DNA from: Thalassospira profundimaris
GTDB lineage: Bacteria; Pseudomonadota; Alphaproteobacteria; Rhodospirillales; Thalassospiraceae
NCBI RefSeq assembly: GCF_003326675.1
Contig: NZ_JPWF01000001.1
Span: 62,001 to 126,000 of the forward strand
DNA: 64,000 nucleotides
Direction: 5' to 3'
Position numbers and translations under genes: made by a program
Part shown: positions 18,052 through 28,269 of the stretch, in pieces
Layout: every line of letters starts with the position of its first letter
Numbering within the stretch: position 1 is the stretch's first letter
Notes under the pieces: model-generated
The model's input: only the letters and a program-made list of their open reading frames with translations
What the model was told of the DNA's origin: nothing
The model's database searches: none

Positions 18052-18598
18052 TATGTTTTCACTGACGCTTGCGTGGTGGGTTGGAAAGCAAAGTGCATTA
18101 CGTGTGTAGATTATCCTGATCGACATAAAATCGGTGTGGGACCGCCATGTCGGACCGCCCAATAAATCAGGCTTCGTGCCCCGGGTCAAAGGCGACGTTA
18201 ACGGCAACCGCAAAATTACGTAGCGTTTTCTGTATGTTGCGACGCAGCAATCCCGACCGTTTTCGGCACCTGGTCTGGCGATCATTTTCCCGGCCCATCC
18301 GTCGACCAGCCTGAAACGAGACCATTTTTGGCAAGGATGTTTGATTTTTCAGAACCGTAATCGCGGCCATCATTCTCCACCCTCCCGGAAAATGCCACGC
18401 TGCACCGCGCAAAATTAGCATGCCGTCGGCCCCAAAAGGGTCTTTCCACGATCCGAAAAAAGCAAGGGGACGCCAACTGGCATCCCCGTTTTTCATGTTT
18501 TCGACAGTATTTACCGGCGATCAAACGACGCGGTTTTCAGAAACCGTACCGCGCGTCGCAAGATCTAGCGGCCGAAAGCTGTATCCACCAGATGGTAG
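18052..18598. other. Intergenic region upstream of maeB
   Basis: About 550 bases between the maeB start and the stop of the next minus-strand gene, with no convincing gene. It holds one terminator (18466-18487) and an imperfect inverted repeat around 18528-18560 (CGACGCGGTTT ... AAACCG ... CGCGTCG). The maeB promoter must lie here; no clear -35/-10 pair stands out. Confidence 0.6.
18466..18495. terminator. Terminator hairpin between the stress-type protein gene and maeB
   Basis: GGGGACGCC/GGCATCCCC (18466-18474 with 18479-18487, one mismatch), loop AACT. It is followed by GTTTTT on the plus strand and CTTTTTTC on the minus. Position suggests it ends the minus-strand gene at 18599-19099. Confidence 0.7.
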
Positions 18599-19099
18599 TT
18601 ACTTTCCGTAGTGCAGATGGATATTCGTCGCACCATTCTTTTGCAGGATTTCGGTGGCGCGTGCTTCGGCACCGTCATTGTCGCCGGAAATGCGAACCCA
18701 AAGAATGACCGAACCGGCATCAACAGCGCGGGCAAAATCATCGGTATGCGGGGTCGATGTCACTTCATCGATGAACTCGCGCAAGGCAACGGCACCAACC
18801 CCCGCACCAACCGCAATTGCCGCAGGCGCGGTTGCTGCGCCACCGAACAGCGCAATCGCACCAGATGCAACCAAAGGCACTTCATATTTCACTTCACCAA
18901 CCAGTGCCGTCAGCACATCAGACCATGACCGGCCATCCGATCCCGCAACATCAATTGATTCATGCGAGCTCAGCACTGACAGGTCCGTGCGGGAAAATCC
19001 GTTATCGCGCAGTTCGCGCACGGCGGCGTCGAAACGGTCCTTTGTGTCGAACAAGCCAACCAGTTCAGGGGCCTGCGAGGTGGTCTGTTCTGCTGCCAT
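18599..19099 (-). CDS. Glycine-zipper protein, general-stress (YflT-like) type, function unknown
   Basis: A 166-residue soluble-plus-helix protein. The N-terminal part (PELVGLFDTKDRFDAAVRELRDNGFSRTDLSVL, about 11-43) resembles the alpha/beta module of general stress protein 17M/YflT. A central Gly/Ala-rich hydrophobic segment (about 77-107, SGAIALFGGAATAPAAIAVG) looks like a glycine zipper. The C-terminal VILWVRISGDNDGAEARATEILQKNGATNIHLH repeats the same ferredoxin-like pattern. AAGGAGA precedes the ATG. No function is known to me. Confidence 0.7.
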   Translation of the reverse strand: MAAEQTTSQAPELVGLFDTKDRFDAAVRELRDNGFSRTDLSVLSSHESIDVAGSDGRSWSDVLTALVGEVKYEVPLVASGAIALFGGAATAPAAIAVGAGVGAVALREFIDEVTSTPHTDDFARAVDAGSVILWVRISGDNDGAEARATEILQKNGATNIHLHYGK

Positions 19100-19253
19100 T
19101 TTGCGCTCTCCTTGGGGGCTGATTTAAGCTACAAGATCAGGCGGTCATCACACCGCGTCTGACCAGCATTATGTTTATATATTTTGCAGAAATTCAGGCG
19201 TTGCAATGGCATAGATCAAGTTTTATCACCGCCCGGCTTTCCACCTCTCGTCA

Positions 19254-22007
19254 ATGGCTTCAGGGTTTGCTATCACAGTCGTCATGAACAAAATCGCTGA
19301 TACATCCGACACCACACCGACCGCACCATCCTTTTCACTGGAAGGTGCAACACCCATGATGATTCAGTTCCTTGAGATCAAGGAACAGTATCAGGACTGC
19401 CTGCTGTTTTACCGGATGGGCGATTTTTACGAGCTGTTCTTTGACGATGCCGTCAAAGCCGCCGAGGCCCTTGATATCGCCCTGACAAAACGCGGCAAGC
19501 ATCAGGGTAACGAAATTCCCATGGCCGGTGTTCCCGTCCATAGCCACGAAACCTATCTTCAGCGTCTTATTCGCAAAGGCTTCCGTGTTGCCGTTTGCGA
19601 ACAGATGGAAGACCCGGCCGAAGCCAAGAAACGTGGTGCCAAATCCGTCGTTAAGCGCGGTGTTGTTCGCCTGATCACACCGGGCACCCTGACCGAAGAC
19701 AGTCTTCTGGATGCGCGGCGCCATAACTATCTGGCTGCCGTATCGGAAGTACGCGGCAAGGTCGGTCTGGCCTGGCTTGATATGTCGACCGGCGACTTCT
19801 TTGTTCAGCCCTGTGAAATGGCGGGCCTGCCTGCGGCCTTGGCCCGGCTTGATCCGGGTGAAATCCTGTTTTCGGAAAAGATGCTGAACCGCTCGGACGT
19901 CTTTGACATCTATGCCGAATATAAAAACATCATCACCCCGCAGCCGACCGCACGCTTTGATGCCGAAAATGCGCAACTGCGTCTGAAAAAACTGTATCAG
20001 GTCGAGGCCCTTGATGCCTTTGGCGGGTTCGAAATTGCCGAATTGTCCGCCGCCGGGGCGCTGATTGATTATGTCGATCTGACTCAAAAAGGTCAGATGC
20101 CGCGCCTGTCGCCTCCGACCCGTGTGGCCGAGGGCGCAGCGATGGAAATTGATGCCGCCACCCGCCGGTCGCTGGAACTGATCCAGACCCAGTCGGGCGA
20201 GCGGAAGGGCTCGCTTCTGTCCGTCATTGACCGCACCCGTACAGGCGCCGGCGCACGATTGCTTGCCGCCCGTCTTTCGGCACCGCTGACCAATGCCGAC
20301 GAAGTCAACAAACGCCTTGATCTGGTAGAATATTTCCATGATCGCGATGCGCTTCGTTCCGATCTGCGTTCGGCCCTGGGTGAATGCCCCGATATTGAAC
20401 GTGCCTTGTCGCGTTTGTCCGTTGGTCGTGGTGGTCCGCGTGATCTGGCCGCGATGCGCGATGGTCTGTCCTGTTCCTTTGCCATTGGCAATTTGTTGGC
20501 CAAACCCGATGGCGGCAATGATGGCCTGACAACCCAGCCAGAGGCCCTTGGCGATCATTTGACCGCGATGGGTCATCATGGCGATCTGATTGATCTTTTG
20601 CGCCGGGCGATTTCGGAAAACCTGCCGCTTCTGGCCCGTGATGGCGGCTTTATTGCCGGGGGATATCACCCGCCGCTTGATGATTTGCGCATGCTATCAA
20701 GCGAAAGCAAAAAGCTGATCGCCAATCTTCAGGCTCGCTATACCGAACAGACCGGGATCACCAACCTTAAGGTCAAACACAACAACGTTCTGGGCTATTT
20801 CATCGAAGTATCGGCCAAAACCGCCGACAAGATGATGGAAGAAGACGAGTTCATCCATCGTCAGACCATGGCAAATGCCGTGCGCTTTACGACCGTGGAG
20901 CTGTCCGAACTTGAAAGCAAGGTTTCCAAGGCCGGTGATCAGGCGTTGGCCCTTGAACTTGAACTGTTTGAAGAACTGGTTTCTGCGGTTCTGGCCAAGG
21001 CAGATGACATTGCCAAATGTGCCCAGGCCCTTGCCGGACTTGACGTTTCCGCCGCCCTTTCGGAACTGGCACGCGATCAGGGATGTGTACGCCCGAACAT
21101 CGACACCAGTCTTGCCTTTGACATTCAGGGCGGACGCCACCCGGTGGTCGAAGCGGCCCTTCGTGAAAATGGTGATGCACCATTTGTCGCCAATGATTGC
21201 CGCCTTGAAGATGCGCAAAGCTTGTGGCTGATCACCGGTCCGAACATGGCTGGTAAATCGACCTTCCTGCGCCAGAATGCCCTGATTGCAGTATTGGCCC
21301 AGATCGGTGCCTTTGTTCCGGCTGCCAAGGCCCATATCGGCGTGATCGACCGTCTGTTTTCGCGCGTCGGTGCGGCCGATGACCTTGCACGCGGGCGATC
21401 TACCTTCATGGTCGAAATGGTTGAAACCGCATCGATCCTTAATCAGGCCACCGCAAGATCACTGGTGATCCTTGATGAAATCGGGCGCGGCACGGCAACC
21501 TTTGACGGTCTGTCGATTGCTTGGGCCGTGGTTGAAAACCTGCACGAAATCAATCAGTGCCGTGGTCTGTTTGCCACCCACTATCATGAACTGACGGCCC
21601 TTGCTGCCAAGCTTGAACACCTGTCCTGCCACACCATGCTGATCAAGGAATGGCAGGGCGAGGTCGTATTCCTGCACGAGGTCGGTGCAGGCAGTGCAGA
21701 CCGATCATACGGTATTCACGTCGCCCAGCTTGCCGGTCTGCCAAAGCCGGTCATCAAACGCGCCGAACAGGTTCTCAAGACCCTTGAAAAGGGCGAACAG
21801 GGAGGTGCGGTTTCCAAACTGGCCGATGACCTTCCGCTGTTTGCCGTTGCCATCGAACAGGCCGCCAAGGAAGAACGCGCAAGCACCCCTGCCCTGTCCG
21901 ATAGTCAAAAGGCCCTTCTGGATGCGGTCGCCGATCTTGATCCGGATAATATGACCCCGCGCGAAGCCCTTGATGCGCTGTATCGTTTGCGATCCTTGAA
22001 GGACTAG
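19254..22007 (+). CDS. mutS: DNA mismatch repair protein MutS
   Basis: Recognises mismatches and recruits MutL. The protein has 917 residues from ATG 19254 (ATG 19284, ten codons in, is an alternative; neither has a strong ribosome site). Visible: mismatch-reading Phe58-Tyr-Glu60 in [11 protein letters not shown], connector and core domains, clamp, then the ABC-type ATPase with Walker [10 protein letters not shown] at 662-670, [12 protein letters not shown], Walker [16 protein letters not shown], and [10 protein letters not shown]. The C-terminal helix-turn-helix end ([18 protein letters not shown]) is complete. A terminator follows. Confidence 0.97.
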   Translation: MASGFAITVVMNKIADTSDTTPTAPSFSLEGATPMMIQFLEIKEQYQDCLLFYRMGDFYELFFDDAVKAAEALDIALTKRGKHQGNEIPMAGVPVHSHETYLQRLIRKGFRVAVCEQMEDPAEAKKRGAKSVVKRGVVRLITPGTLTEDSLLDARRHNYLAAVSEVRGKVGLAWLDMSTGDFFVQPCEMAGLPAALARLDPGEILFSEKMLNRSDVFDIYAEYKNIITPQPTARFDAENAQLRLKKLYQVEALDAFGGFEIAELSAAGALIDYVDLTQKGQMPRLSPPTRVAEGAAMEIDAATRRSLELIQTQSGERKGSLLSVIDRTRTGAGARLLAARLSAPLTNADEVNKRLDLVEYFHDRDALRSDLRSALGECPDIERALSRLSVGRGGPRDLAAMRDGLSCSFAIGNLLAKPDGGNDGLTTQPEALGDHLTAMGHHGDLIDLLRRAISENLPLLARDGGFIAGGYHPPLDDLRMLSSESKKLIANLQARYTEQTGITNLKVKHNNVLGYFIEVSAKTADKMMEEDEFIHRQTMANAVRFTTVELSELESKVSKAGDQALALELELFEELVSAVLAKADDIAKCAQALAGLDVSAALSELARDQGCVRPNIDTSLAFDIQGGRHPVVEAALRENGDAPFVANDCRLEDAQSLWLITGPNMAGKSTFLRQNALIAVLAQIGAFVPAAKAHIGVIDRLFSRVGAADDLARGRSTFMVEMVETASILNQATARSLVILDEIGRGTATFDGLSIAWAVVENLHEINQCRGLFATHYHELTALAAKLEHLSCHTMLIKEWQGEVVFLHEVGAGSADRSYGIHVAQLAGLPKPVIKRAEQVLKTLEKGEQGGAVSKLADDLPLFAVAIEQAAKEERASTPALSDSQKALLDAVADLDPDNMTPREALDALYRLRSLKD

Positions 22008-22037
22008 AACATCAAAGCAAAATCCGGCGCATGAAAA

Positions 22038-22080
22038 ACAGGCACCTTGCCCTTATATGAGGCAGGTGCCTGTTGTGTTT
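22038..22080 (+). terminator. Intrinsic terminator after mutS
   Basis: Stem of 13 bp with one bulged T (22038-22051 with 22061-22073), 9-base loop, followed by TGTGTTT. The in-frame ATG at 22057 lies inside this hairpin, which argues against it as the glnD start. Confidence 0.8.
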
Positions 22081-22221
22081 CGGGCGATGGGCCGCACGTT
22101 CCAAGAACCCCAAATTCGGCACAGCACATGCATAGGGTGCGGTCGCAAGAAATTGTCGTTACTATATATTCGCTTTAATCGGCACATAGACCGCATACCA
22201 GCGCCAAGGAAACTGACCAAC

Positions 22222-24963
22222 GTGACCTACAAGATCAAGAAACAGCGCGAAATCATTGACCGGAAAAATGTCTTTGCCGAGCTCGAAGCGATCGCAAATG
22301 ACCCGGACCTGAAAAGTTTCAAACAGCGCACCGCTGTCTTGAACAAGTTGAAATCGGTCATGGAGGCCGGTCGCAACGTCATTCGCACACGTTTCGAAGA
22401 AAGCAATTCCGGTCAGGAAACCGTGTTTTCCAACAGCTTCCTGATGGATCAGCTTGTCCGTCTGATCCATGATTTCGCGATCAGTTTCGTCTATCCCCTG
22501 CATAACCCGACCAATGAACAGCGCATGTCCGTTGTGGCCGTCGGCGGCTATGGCCGTGGCGATATGGCCCCGCATTCCGACGTCGATATCCTGTTCCTGT
22601 TCCCCTACAAGCAAACAGCACATGGCGAACAGGTAGTTGAATTTATCCTCTATATGCTGTGGGATCTGGGCCTGAAAGTTGGTCATGCCACCCGTTCGGT
22701 TGATGATTGCCTGCGTATGGGCAAACAGGACATCACCATTCGCACCAACCTGCTTGAAAGCCGGTTCGTCTGGGGCGACGAGGACACCTATAATATTTTC
22801 CGTGCCCGTTTCATGGATGAACTGGTCAAGGGCAGCGGTCTTGAATTCATCGAAAAGAAACTGAATGAACGTGACGACCGCCATGTGCGGATGGGCGATT
22901 CGCGCTATGTGGTTGAACCCAACGTCAAGGACGGCAAAGGCGGCCTGCGCGATCTTCACACCCTGTTCTGGATCGGCAAATATCTGTATCGCGTCAATTC
23001 ACCGATGGAACTGGTCGATCTCAAAGTCCTGACCCGCAAGGAAGCGCAAGGGTTCCTTAAGGCCCAGAACTTCCTGTGGGCGGTGCGTTGCTGGTTGCAT
23101 TACCTGTCAGATCGCGAAGAAGATCGCCTGACCTTTGACATGCAGCGCGAAATCGCGTCGCGCCTTGGCTATACCGATCATGCAGGGGCATCAGGCGTTG
23201 AACGCTTCATGAAGCACTATTACCTGATGGTCAAACATGTCGGGAACCTGACGCGTATCTTCTGTGCCGCCCTAGAAGAACGCCATCAGCGCCGCCCGTT
23301 GATCCGTTTCCCCGGCAAGCTTTTTGGCACCAAGGAAATTGACGGGTTCGAGTTGCGCAATGACCGCCTGACCGTTGAAAATCTTGGCGTCTTTGAAGAA
23401 GACCCGATCAAGATTTTGCGCCTGTTTCTGGTTGCGCATCAGAACGGTGTGGGCATTCACCCCGAAACGCTGCGCTGGGTGACCCAAAGCCTGAAATTTG
23501 TGGATCACAAACTGCAAAATGATCCGGTCGCCAACGAGGTCTTCCTTGAAATCCTGACCCATCGCAACAGCCCGGATGTCGCGCTTCGTAAAATGAATGA
23601 AGCCGGTGTTCTTGGCCGCTTTATCCCCGATTTCGGTCGTGTCGTCGCCCAGATGCAATATGACATGTACCACACCTATACCGTGGACGAGCACACCATC
23701 CGCGCCATTGGTATCCTCAACCAGATTGAAAATGGCGAACTGGCCGAAGATGCCCCGGTCGCCACACGGATCATGGGCAAGGTGATTTCGCGCCGGGTTC
23801 TTTATGTTGCGGTTCTTCTGCATGACATTGCCAAGGGACGCGGCGGCGATCATTCCGAACTGGGCGCCGAAGTCGCCGAAAAGCTGTGCCCGCGTCTTGG
23901 TCTGTCACCTGCCGATACCGAAACCGTGGCCTGGCTGGTCAAGGCGCATTTGTGGATGAGCCTGACCGCGTTCAAACGTGATCTGAATGATCCAACCACG
24001 ATCAAGGCATTTGGTGATCTGGTGCAATCCCAGGAACGTTTGCGCCTGTTGCTGATCCTGACCGTGGCCGATATCCGTGCTGTGGGTCCGAATGTCTGGA
24101 ATGGCTGGAAGGCAACGCTTCTGCGCGAACTTTACTTTGCCACCGATGATCTTCTTTCGGGCGGTTTGAATGCCGACAGCCGCGATTCGCGTGTGGCCTC
24201 CGCACAGATGGCGCTGCGCGAAGCCCTGATTGACTGGCCAACCGATGATATCGAAGATTTCATTGATCGCGGCTATCCGTCCTATTGGCTGAGTTTCGAT
24301 ACCGATGTACATGTCCATCACGCCCATCTGACCCGCGAGGCCAAAAAAACCGGCGCAGAAATTACGGTTGATGTCCGTATTGATACCGAAATCGATGCCA
24401 CCGAAATCACTGTTCATACCACCGACCATCCGGGGCTGTTTTCCCAGATTGCCGGATCTATGGCTCTGTGCGGTGCCAACGTTGTTGATGCCAAGATTCT
24501 GACCCTTGCCGACGGGATGGCACTGGATACCTTCTTTGTTCAGGACACCAATGGCGAGGCCTTTAACGATACAGCCAAGCTTGAAAAACTGCGTGAAACC
24601 CTTGAACAGGTGATTTCCGGGCGGCTGCGCCCCAGCCATGAAATCGAACGTCGCCAGACCAAGGATAACAAACATCGCACGGCGGTTTTCAAGGTCGAAC
24701 CCAATGTCATTATCGACAACAAGGCCAGTCGCACCCATACGGTAATTGAAATCACCGCACGTGATCGCCTTGGACTGCTTTATGACATCACGCGCGCATT
24801 GCGCGATCTGTCATTGCAAATCGCATCTGCCCGCATTTCGACCTTTGGCGAACGCGCAGTTGACGTTTTCTATGTGAAGGATGTGTTTGGCCTGAAAATC
24901 GACAGCCGGACCAAATTTGTCCAGGTCAAGGAAACCCTGACGCAGGCAATCCAGAACAATTAG
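22222..24963 (+). CDS. glnD: [Protein-PII] uridylyltransferase/uridylyl-removing enzyme GlnD
   Basis: The nitrogen sensor that uridylylates PII proteins under nitrogen limitation and removes UMP when glutamine is high. About 913 residues: nucleotidyltransferase domain with VGGYGRGDMAPHSDVDILF (GGYGRG near 108-113, Asp pair near 120-122), central HD hydrolase domain (LLHDIAKGRGGDHSELG), and two C-terminal glutamine-sensing ACT domains (EITVHTTDHPGLFSQIAGSM; IEITARDRLGLLYDITRAL). Start: GTG 22222 follows AAGGA by 11 bases and begins where family homology starts; the longer reading from 22057 starts inside the mutS terminator. Confidence 0.93.
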   Translation: MTYKIKKQREIIDRKNVFAELEAIANDPDLKSFKQRTAVLNKLKSVMEAGRNVIRTRFEESNSGQETVFSNSFLMDQLVRLIHDFAISFVYPLHNPTNEQRMSVVAVGGYGRGDMAPHSDVDILFLFPYKQTAHGEQVVEFILYMLWDLGLKVGHATRSVDDCLRMGKQDITIRTNLLESRFVWGDEDTYNIFRARFMDELVKGSGLEFIEKKLNERDDRHVRMGDSRYVVEPNVKDGKGGLRDLHTLFWIGKYLYRVNSPMELVDLKVLTRKEAQGFLKAQNFLWAVRCWLHYLSDREEDRLTFDMQREIASRLGYTDHAGASGVERFMKHYYLMVKHVGNLTRIFCAALEERHQRRPLIRFPGKLFGTKEIDGFELRNDRLTVENLGVFEEDPIKILRLFLVAHQNGVGIHPETLRWVTQSLKFVDHKLQNDPVANEVFLEILTHRNSPDVALRKMNEAGVLGRFIPDFGRVVAQMQYDMYHTYTVDEHTIRAIGILNQIENGELAEDAPVATRIMGKVISRRVLYVAVLLHDIAKGRGGDHSELGAEVAEKLCPRLGLSPADTETVAWLVKAHLWMSLTAFKRDLNDPTTIKAFGDLVQSQERLRLLLILTVADIRAVGPNVWNGWKATLLRELYFATDDLLSGGLNADSRDSRVASAQMALREALIDWPTDDIEDFIDRGYPSYWLSFDTDVHVHHAHLTREAKKTGAEITVDVRIDTEIDATEITVHTTDHPGLFSQIAGSMALCGANVVDAKILTLADGMALDTFFVQDTNGEAFNDTAKLEKLRETLEQVISGRLRPSHEIERRQTKDNKHRTAVFKVEPNVIIDNKASRTHTVIEITARDRLGLLYDITRALRDLSLQIASARISTFGERAVDVFYVKDVFGLKIDSRTKFVQVKETLTQAIQNN

Positions 24964-25482
24964 ACCAAACAGAAAGACAAACCGGATTGATCCATAACCC
25001 ATGTGGCATCCTTGATACCACCACGGTACGGATCAATCCGGTAGTTCCAATCTTTTTGATCAGAACGCATTCTTTGTCTTTTTGGAAAATTGTAACGGAC
25101 GAGGAAGGGTAGAAACCAAACCCGACAATCGTGACCTGTTATTCGCGATGTCGTAATCCTCGGAGTGCAGCAGGTTGAGGTGGATCCCCTTGTGCCCTCG
25201 TCCGTTCAATAATGAGGCTCGCGTCCCAACGAATCCTCAGCGAGTTGGAATTTAGTCTTTTCGCATGTCCGCTTCTGTGACGACTGTCACAACCGGAAAA
25301 AGAATCCCGCCAATCAACAACTTTTTGGTTTTTCTGATATAAGAAATCCCGGGTTCGCAACCTCAGTCATTACGACTTCTTCACCTTCACCTGTCAGATT
25401 TCTGGCCACGTAACTTGATAATTGCCTTAATTGGCAATCATCACAGCACAACCAGACGCCCCCTTGTACGGAACGCTTTCGA
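24964..25482. other. Intergenic region glnD-murJ
   Basis: About 520 bases without a credible gene. Just after glnD lies a long hairpin (24981-25042) followed by CTTTTTG, which probably ends the glnD transcript. The rest has short inverted repeats only (for example ATTGCC-TTAATT-GGCAAT near 25419). The murJ promoter must be here but I cannot pick it out. Confidence 0.6.
24981..25042. repeat. Long-arm inverted repeat downstream of glnD
   Basis: Perfect 13-bp arms ACCGGATTGATCC (24981-24993) and GGATCAATCCGGT (25030-25042) enclose 36 bases, which contain a smaller GTGG/CCAC pairing. A T-rich stretch (CTTTTTG) follows at about 25051-25057. It could be a large terminator, a structured 3-prime RNA element or a protein-binding site. 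Confidence 0.6.
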
Positions 25483-27033
25483 ATGTCGCTTGTACGCTCC
25501 ATTGCTACGGTTAGTGGTTTTACCCTGTTGTCCAGATTGCTGGGCTTTTGCCGCGACATTCTGATTGCAGGGATGCTGGGTGCCGGGGGGATGGCAGACG
25601 CATTCTTTGTCGCCTTCAAGTTCCCCAATCTTTTCCGCCGTCTGTTTGGCGAAGGGGCCTTTTCCGCGGCCTTCATACCGCTTCTGGCCGGTGACATCGA
25701 AAAACGTGGCATGGATGCCGCGCGCGAATTTGCGGCACGCGCCATGTCGATGCTGGTTCTGATCACCGGTTTTCTGGTTGCGATCATTGAAATCATCATG
25801 CCGTGGGCGATGTATGTGTTTGCACCCGGCTTTGCCCAGGATCCGGAAAAATTTGCGCTGGCGGTCGAACTTTCACGCATCACCTTCCCGTATCTTGCTT
25901 TTATTTCTGCCGTCGCATTGATGTCGGGTGTCCTGAACACTCTGCATCGCTATGCCGCGGCGGCCGGCGCACCGATTATTCTTAATATCTGTCTGATTGC
26001 CGCCCTGCTTGGTCTGACGCCTATGACCGAAACCCCCGCCCATGCACTGGCATGGGGGGTGGCCGCGGCCGGTGTGGCACAATTTATCTGCCTGGTGATT
26101 GCCTGCAAACGCGCCGGATTTGCCATCAAATGGCAACTCCCCAAAGTTGATGAACGGGTCAAACTGCTGGGCAAACGCATGATCCCCGGCATGATTGGTG
26201 CAGGTGTCTATCAGCTTAACCTTCTGATCGATACGATGCTGGCATCGCTTGTTTCTGATGGGGCGGTTTCCTGGCTTTATTATGCCGATCGCGTGCAACA
26301 GCTGCCACTTGGTGTGATCGGCATTGCCATTGGCACCGCCCTGTTGCCGACACTTTCGCGCCAGCTACAAGGCGGCGATCCCAAAACCGCGATGTATAGC
26401 CAGAATCGCGGGATTGAAATTGCCCTTTTGCTGACCCTTCCGGCCGCGGTTGCGTTGGGCGTCATGGGGCTTCCGGTGATCAATGTGTTGTTTGAGCGCG
26501 GTGCGTTTGGCGCAGAAGAAACCCGGATGACCGGTCTTGCCCTGATTGTCTTTGCCTTTGGACTGCCTGCCTCGGTTCTGGTCAAGGTGCTGGCACCGGG
26601 CTTCTTTGCCCGTGAGGACACCAAAACCCCGATCCGCATTGGCATTTCCTGCATGATCCTGAACATCGTTCTGATCGTGGTGCTGATGCCATGGTTCGGG
26701 CATCTGGGGATTGCCGCGGCAACGTCGGTTTCGGTCTGGGTCAATGCCACATCGCTTGGTTTCCTGCTTCATCGTCGCGGTGATCTGGTTTTTGACGGAC
26801 GTTTGCGTGGTCGCTTGCCACGCATCCTGCTGGCATCGGTTCTGATGGGCACAGCACTTTGGTTTGCCATTGATGTCTTTTGGGACAATGACGCACTTTC
26901 CATCATGCGGGCCACGATCATGACAGTCTGTGTAATCGGGGGTCTGGCGGTCTATGGGATATCGGCCCAACTGCTTGGTGCGACCAGCATTTCCGAGCTC
27001 AAAGCCACCTTCAAACGTGGAAAATCTGCCTGA
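25483..27033 (+). CDS. murJ: Lipid II flippase MurJ
   Basis: Moves the peptidoglycan precursor lipid II across the inner membrane. The 516-residue protein has the 14-helix MOP-superfamily layout. Its N-terminal signature is TLLSRLLGFCRDILIAGMLG, ADAFFVAFKFPNLFRRLFGE (the conserved Arg-rich cavity loop) and GAFSAAFIPLL. Later LNLLIDTMLASLVSDGAVSW and YYADRVQQLPLGVIGIAIGT are typical MurJ/MviN blocks. It is followed by trpS. The ATG has only a weak ribosome site. Confidence 0.96.
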   Translation: MSLVRSIATVSGFTLLSRLLGFCRDILIAGMLGAGGMADAFFVAFKFPNLFRRLFGEGAFSAAFIPLLAGDIEKRGMDAAREFAARAMSMLVLITGFLVAIIEIIMPWAMYVFAPGFAQDPEKFALAVELSRITFPYLAFISAVALMSGVLNTLHRYAAAAGAPIILNICLIAALLGLTPMTETPAHALAWGVAAAGVAQFICLVIACKRAGFAIKWQLPKVDERVKLLGKRMIPGMIGAGVYQLNLLIDTMLASLVSDGAVSWLYYADRVQQLPLGVIGIAIGTALLPTLSRQLQGGDPKTAMYSQNRGIEIALLLTLPAAVALGVMGLPVINVLFERGAFGAEETRMTGLALIVFAFGLPASVLVKVLAPGFFAREDTKTPIRIGISCMILNIVLIVVLMPWFGHLGIAAATSVSVWVNATSLGFLLHRRGDLVFDGRLRGRLPRILLASVLMGTALWFAIDVFWDNDALSIMRATIMTVCVIGGLAVYGISAQLLGATSISELKATFKRGKSA

Positions 27034-27107
27034 GAACAATAAATCCGGCCATTTGCTGACAAGCTGCTTGACCTGAAAGGATCAGGGGGATTAACTCCGC
27101 GCTGCTT

Positions 27108-27164
27108 GCTTGCATGCTCGTCCGCCGGCGGGTGTCCAAAACCTGGCGGAGTATGCAGGCTTTA
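27108..27164 (+). promoter_or_regulatory. Strong leader hairpin directly upstream of trpS
   Basis: A stem of about 16 bp (27108-27126 with 27145-27160, two G-T pairs and a 2-base bulge) with an 18-base loop, followed by TTTATTG. It ends 20 bases before the trpS ATG. It could be the murJ terminator or an attenuator in the trpS leader. The hairpin is seen directly; function is inferred. Confidence 0.6.
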
Positions 27165-27180
27165 TTGATCATCATTTGAA

Positions 27181-28197
27181 ATGGACGACAACGTTATGGA
27201 ACGTGTGTTTTCGGGCGCTCAGCCCACCGGTAACCTTCACCTTGGCAACTATCTTGGCGCAATCCGTAACTGGGTTGCTTTGCAGAAGCAGTATGAATGC
27301 ATCTTCTGCGTCGTCGATATGCATGCCATCACGGTCTGGCAAGACCCCAAAGAACTGCGTTCCAACATTCGCGAACTGGCTGCCAGCATGATTGCCGCCG
27401 GTATTGACCCGGAAAAACATGTTCTGTTTAACCAGAGTCAGGTTTCCGCCCATGCCGAACTGGCCTGGATCTTTAACTGTGTCGCGCGCATCGGCTGGAT
27501 GAACCGCATGACCCAGTTCAAGGAAAAGGCTGGCAAGCACCGCGAAAATGCGTCCCTTGGCCTTTACGCCTATCCGAGCCTGATGGCAGCTGACATTCTG
27601 ACCTATAAAGCCACCCACGTTCCGGTTGGCGAAGATCAGAAACAGCACCTCGAGCTGGCGCGTGATATCGCCCTGAAATTCAACAACGACTATGGCGTTG
27701 AAGATTTCTTCCCGCAGCCGGAACCGCTTATTCTCGGCCCGGCGACGCGCGTGATGTCGCTGCGTGACGGTGCGAAAAAGATGTCGAAATCCGATGCGTC
27801 GGATATGGCACGCATCAACATGACCGACGATGCCGATACGCTTTCCAAAAAAATCCGCAAGGCCAAAACCGACCCGGAACCACTGCCGAGCGAAGCAGCC
27901 GGTCTTGAAGGCCGCCCGGAAGCCAAGAACCTGATCACCATCTATGCCGCCCTGACCGACAGCACGGTGGAAGCAGTTCTTGCTGAACACGGCGGTACGC
28001 AGTTCTCGGGCTTCAAACAGTCCCTGACAGACGTTGTTGTTGATAAACTGGCGCCGATCACCGGCGAAATGGCAAAGCTTAAAGCCGATCCGGCTTATAT
28101 CGACAGCGTTCTGGCCAAAGGTGCCCAGCGTGCCAATTCCATCGCCCAGCCGATCCTGCGCGAGGTCAAGGAAATCGTCGGCTTCCTCAATAGCTGA
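27181..28197 (+). CDS. trpS: Tryptophanyl-tRNA synthetase
   Basis: Charges tRNA-Trp. The 338-residue class Ic synthetase has the HIGH-equivalent in [18 protein letters not shown], the tryptophan/ATP pocket around [33 protein letters not shown], and the KMSKS motif in [12 protein letters not shown]. The C-terminal helical domain is complete. Start: ATG 27181 is used; ATG 27196 (five codons in) is possible because neither has a good ribosome site. A terminator follows. Confidence 0.96.
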   Translation: MDDNVMERVFSGAQPTGNLHLGNYLGAIRNWVALQKQYECIFCVVDMHAITVWQDPKELRSNIRELAASMIAAGIDPEKHVLFNQSQVSAHAELAWIFNCVARIGWMNRMTQFKEKAGKHRENASLGLYAYPSLMAADILTYKATHVPVGEDQKQHLELARDIALKFNNDYGVEDFFPQPEPLILGPATRVMSLRDGAKKMSKSDASDMARINMTDDADTLSKKIRKAKTDPEPLPSEAAGLEGRPEAKNLITIYAALTDSTVEAVLAEHGGTQFSGFKQSLTDVVVDKLAPITGEMAKLKADPAYIDSVLAKGAQRANSIAQPILREVKEIVGFLNS

Positions 28198-28218
28198 TTG
28201 GCGCTGCCATTAAATAAC

Positions 28219-28252
28219 AAAGCCCGCTCGTCGCTGACAGGCGGGCTTTTTC
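28219..28252 (+). terminator. Intrinsic terminator after trpS
   Basis: Nine-bp stem AAAGCCCGC/GCGGGCTTT (28219-28227 with 28241-28249) followed by TTTTTCG. It lies just outside the stop of the convergent minus-strand gene. Confidence 0.9.
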
Positions 28253-28269
28253 GTGATCAGGAAGCGCGA

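Noticed and set aside
18052-18285. Upstream extension of maeB
   Set aside because: No ribosome site; homology begins at MSDKEIKVRD.
22057-22221. Upstream extension of glnD
   Set aside because: Starts inside the mutS terminator and the added residues (Cys/Arg-rich) do not look like GlnD.
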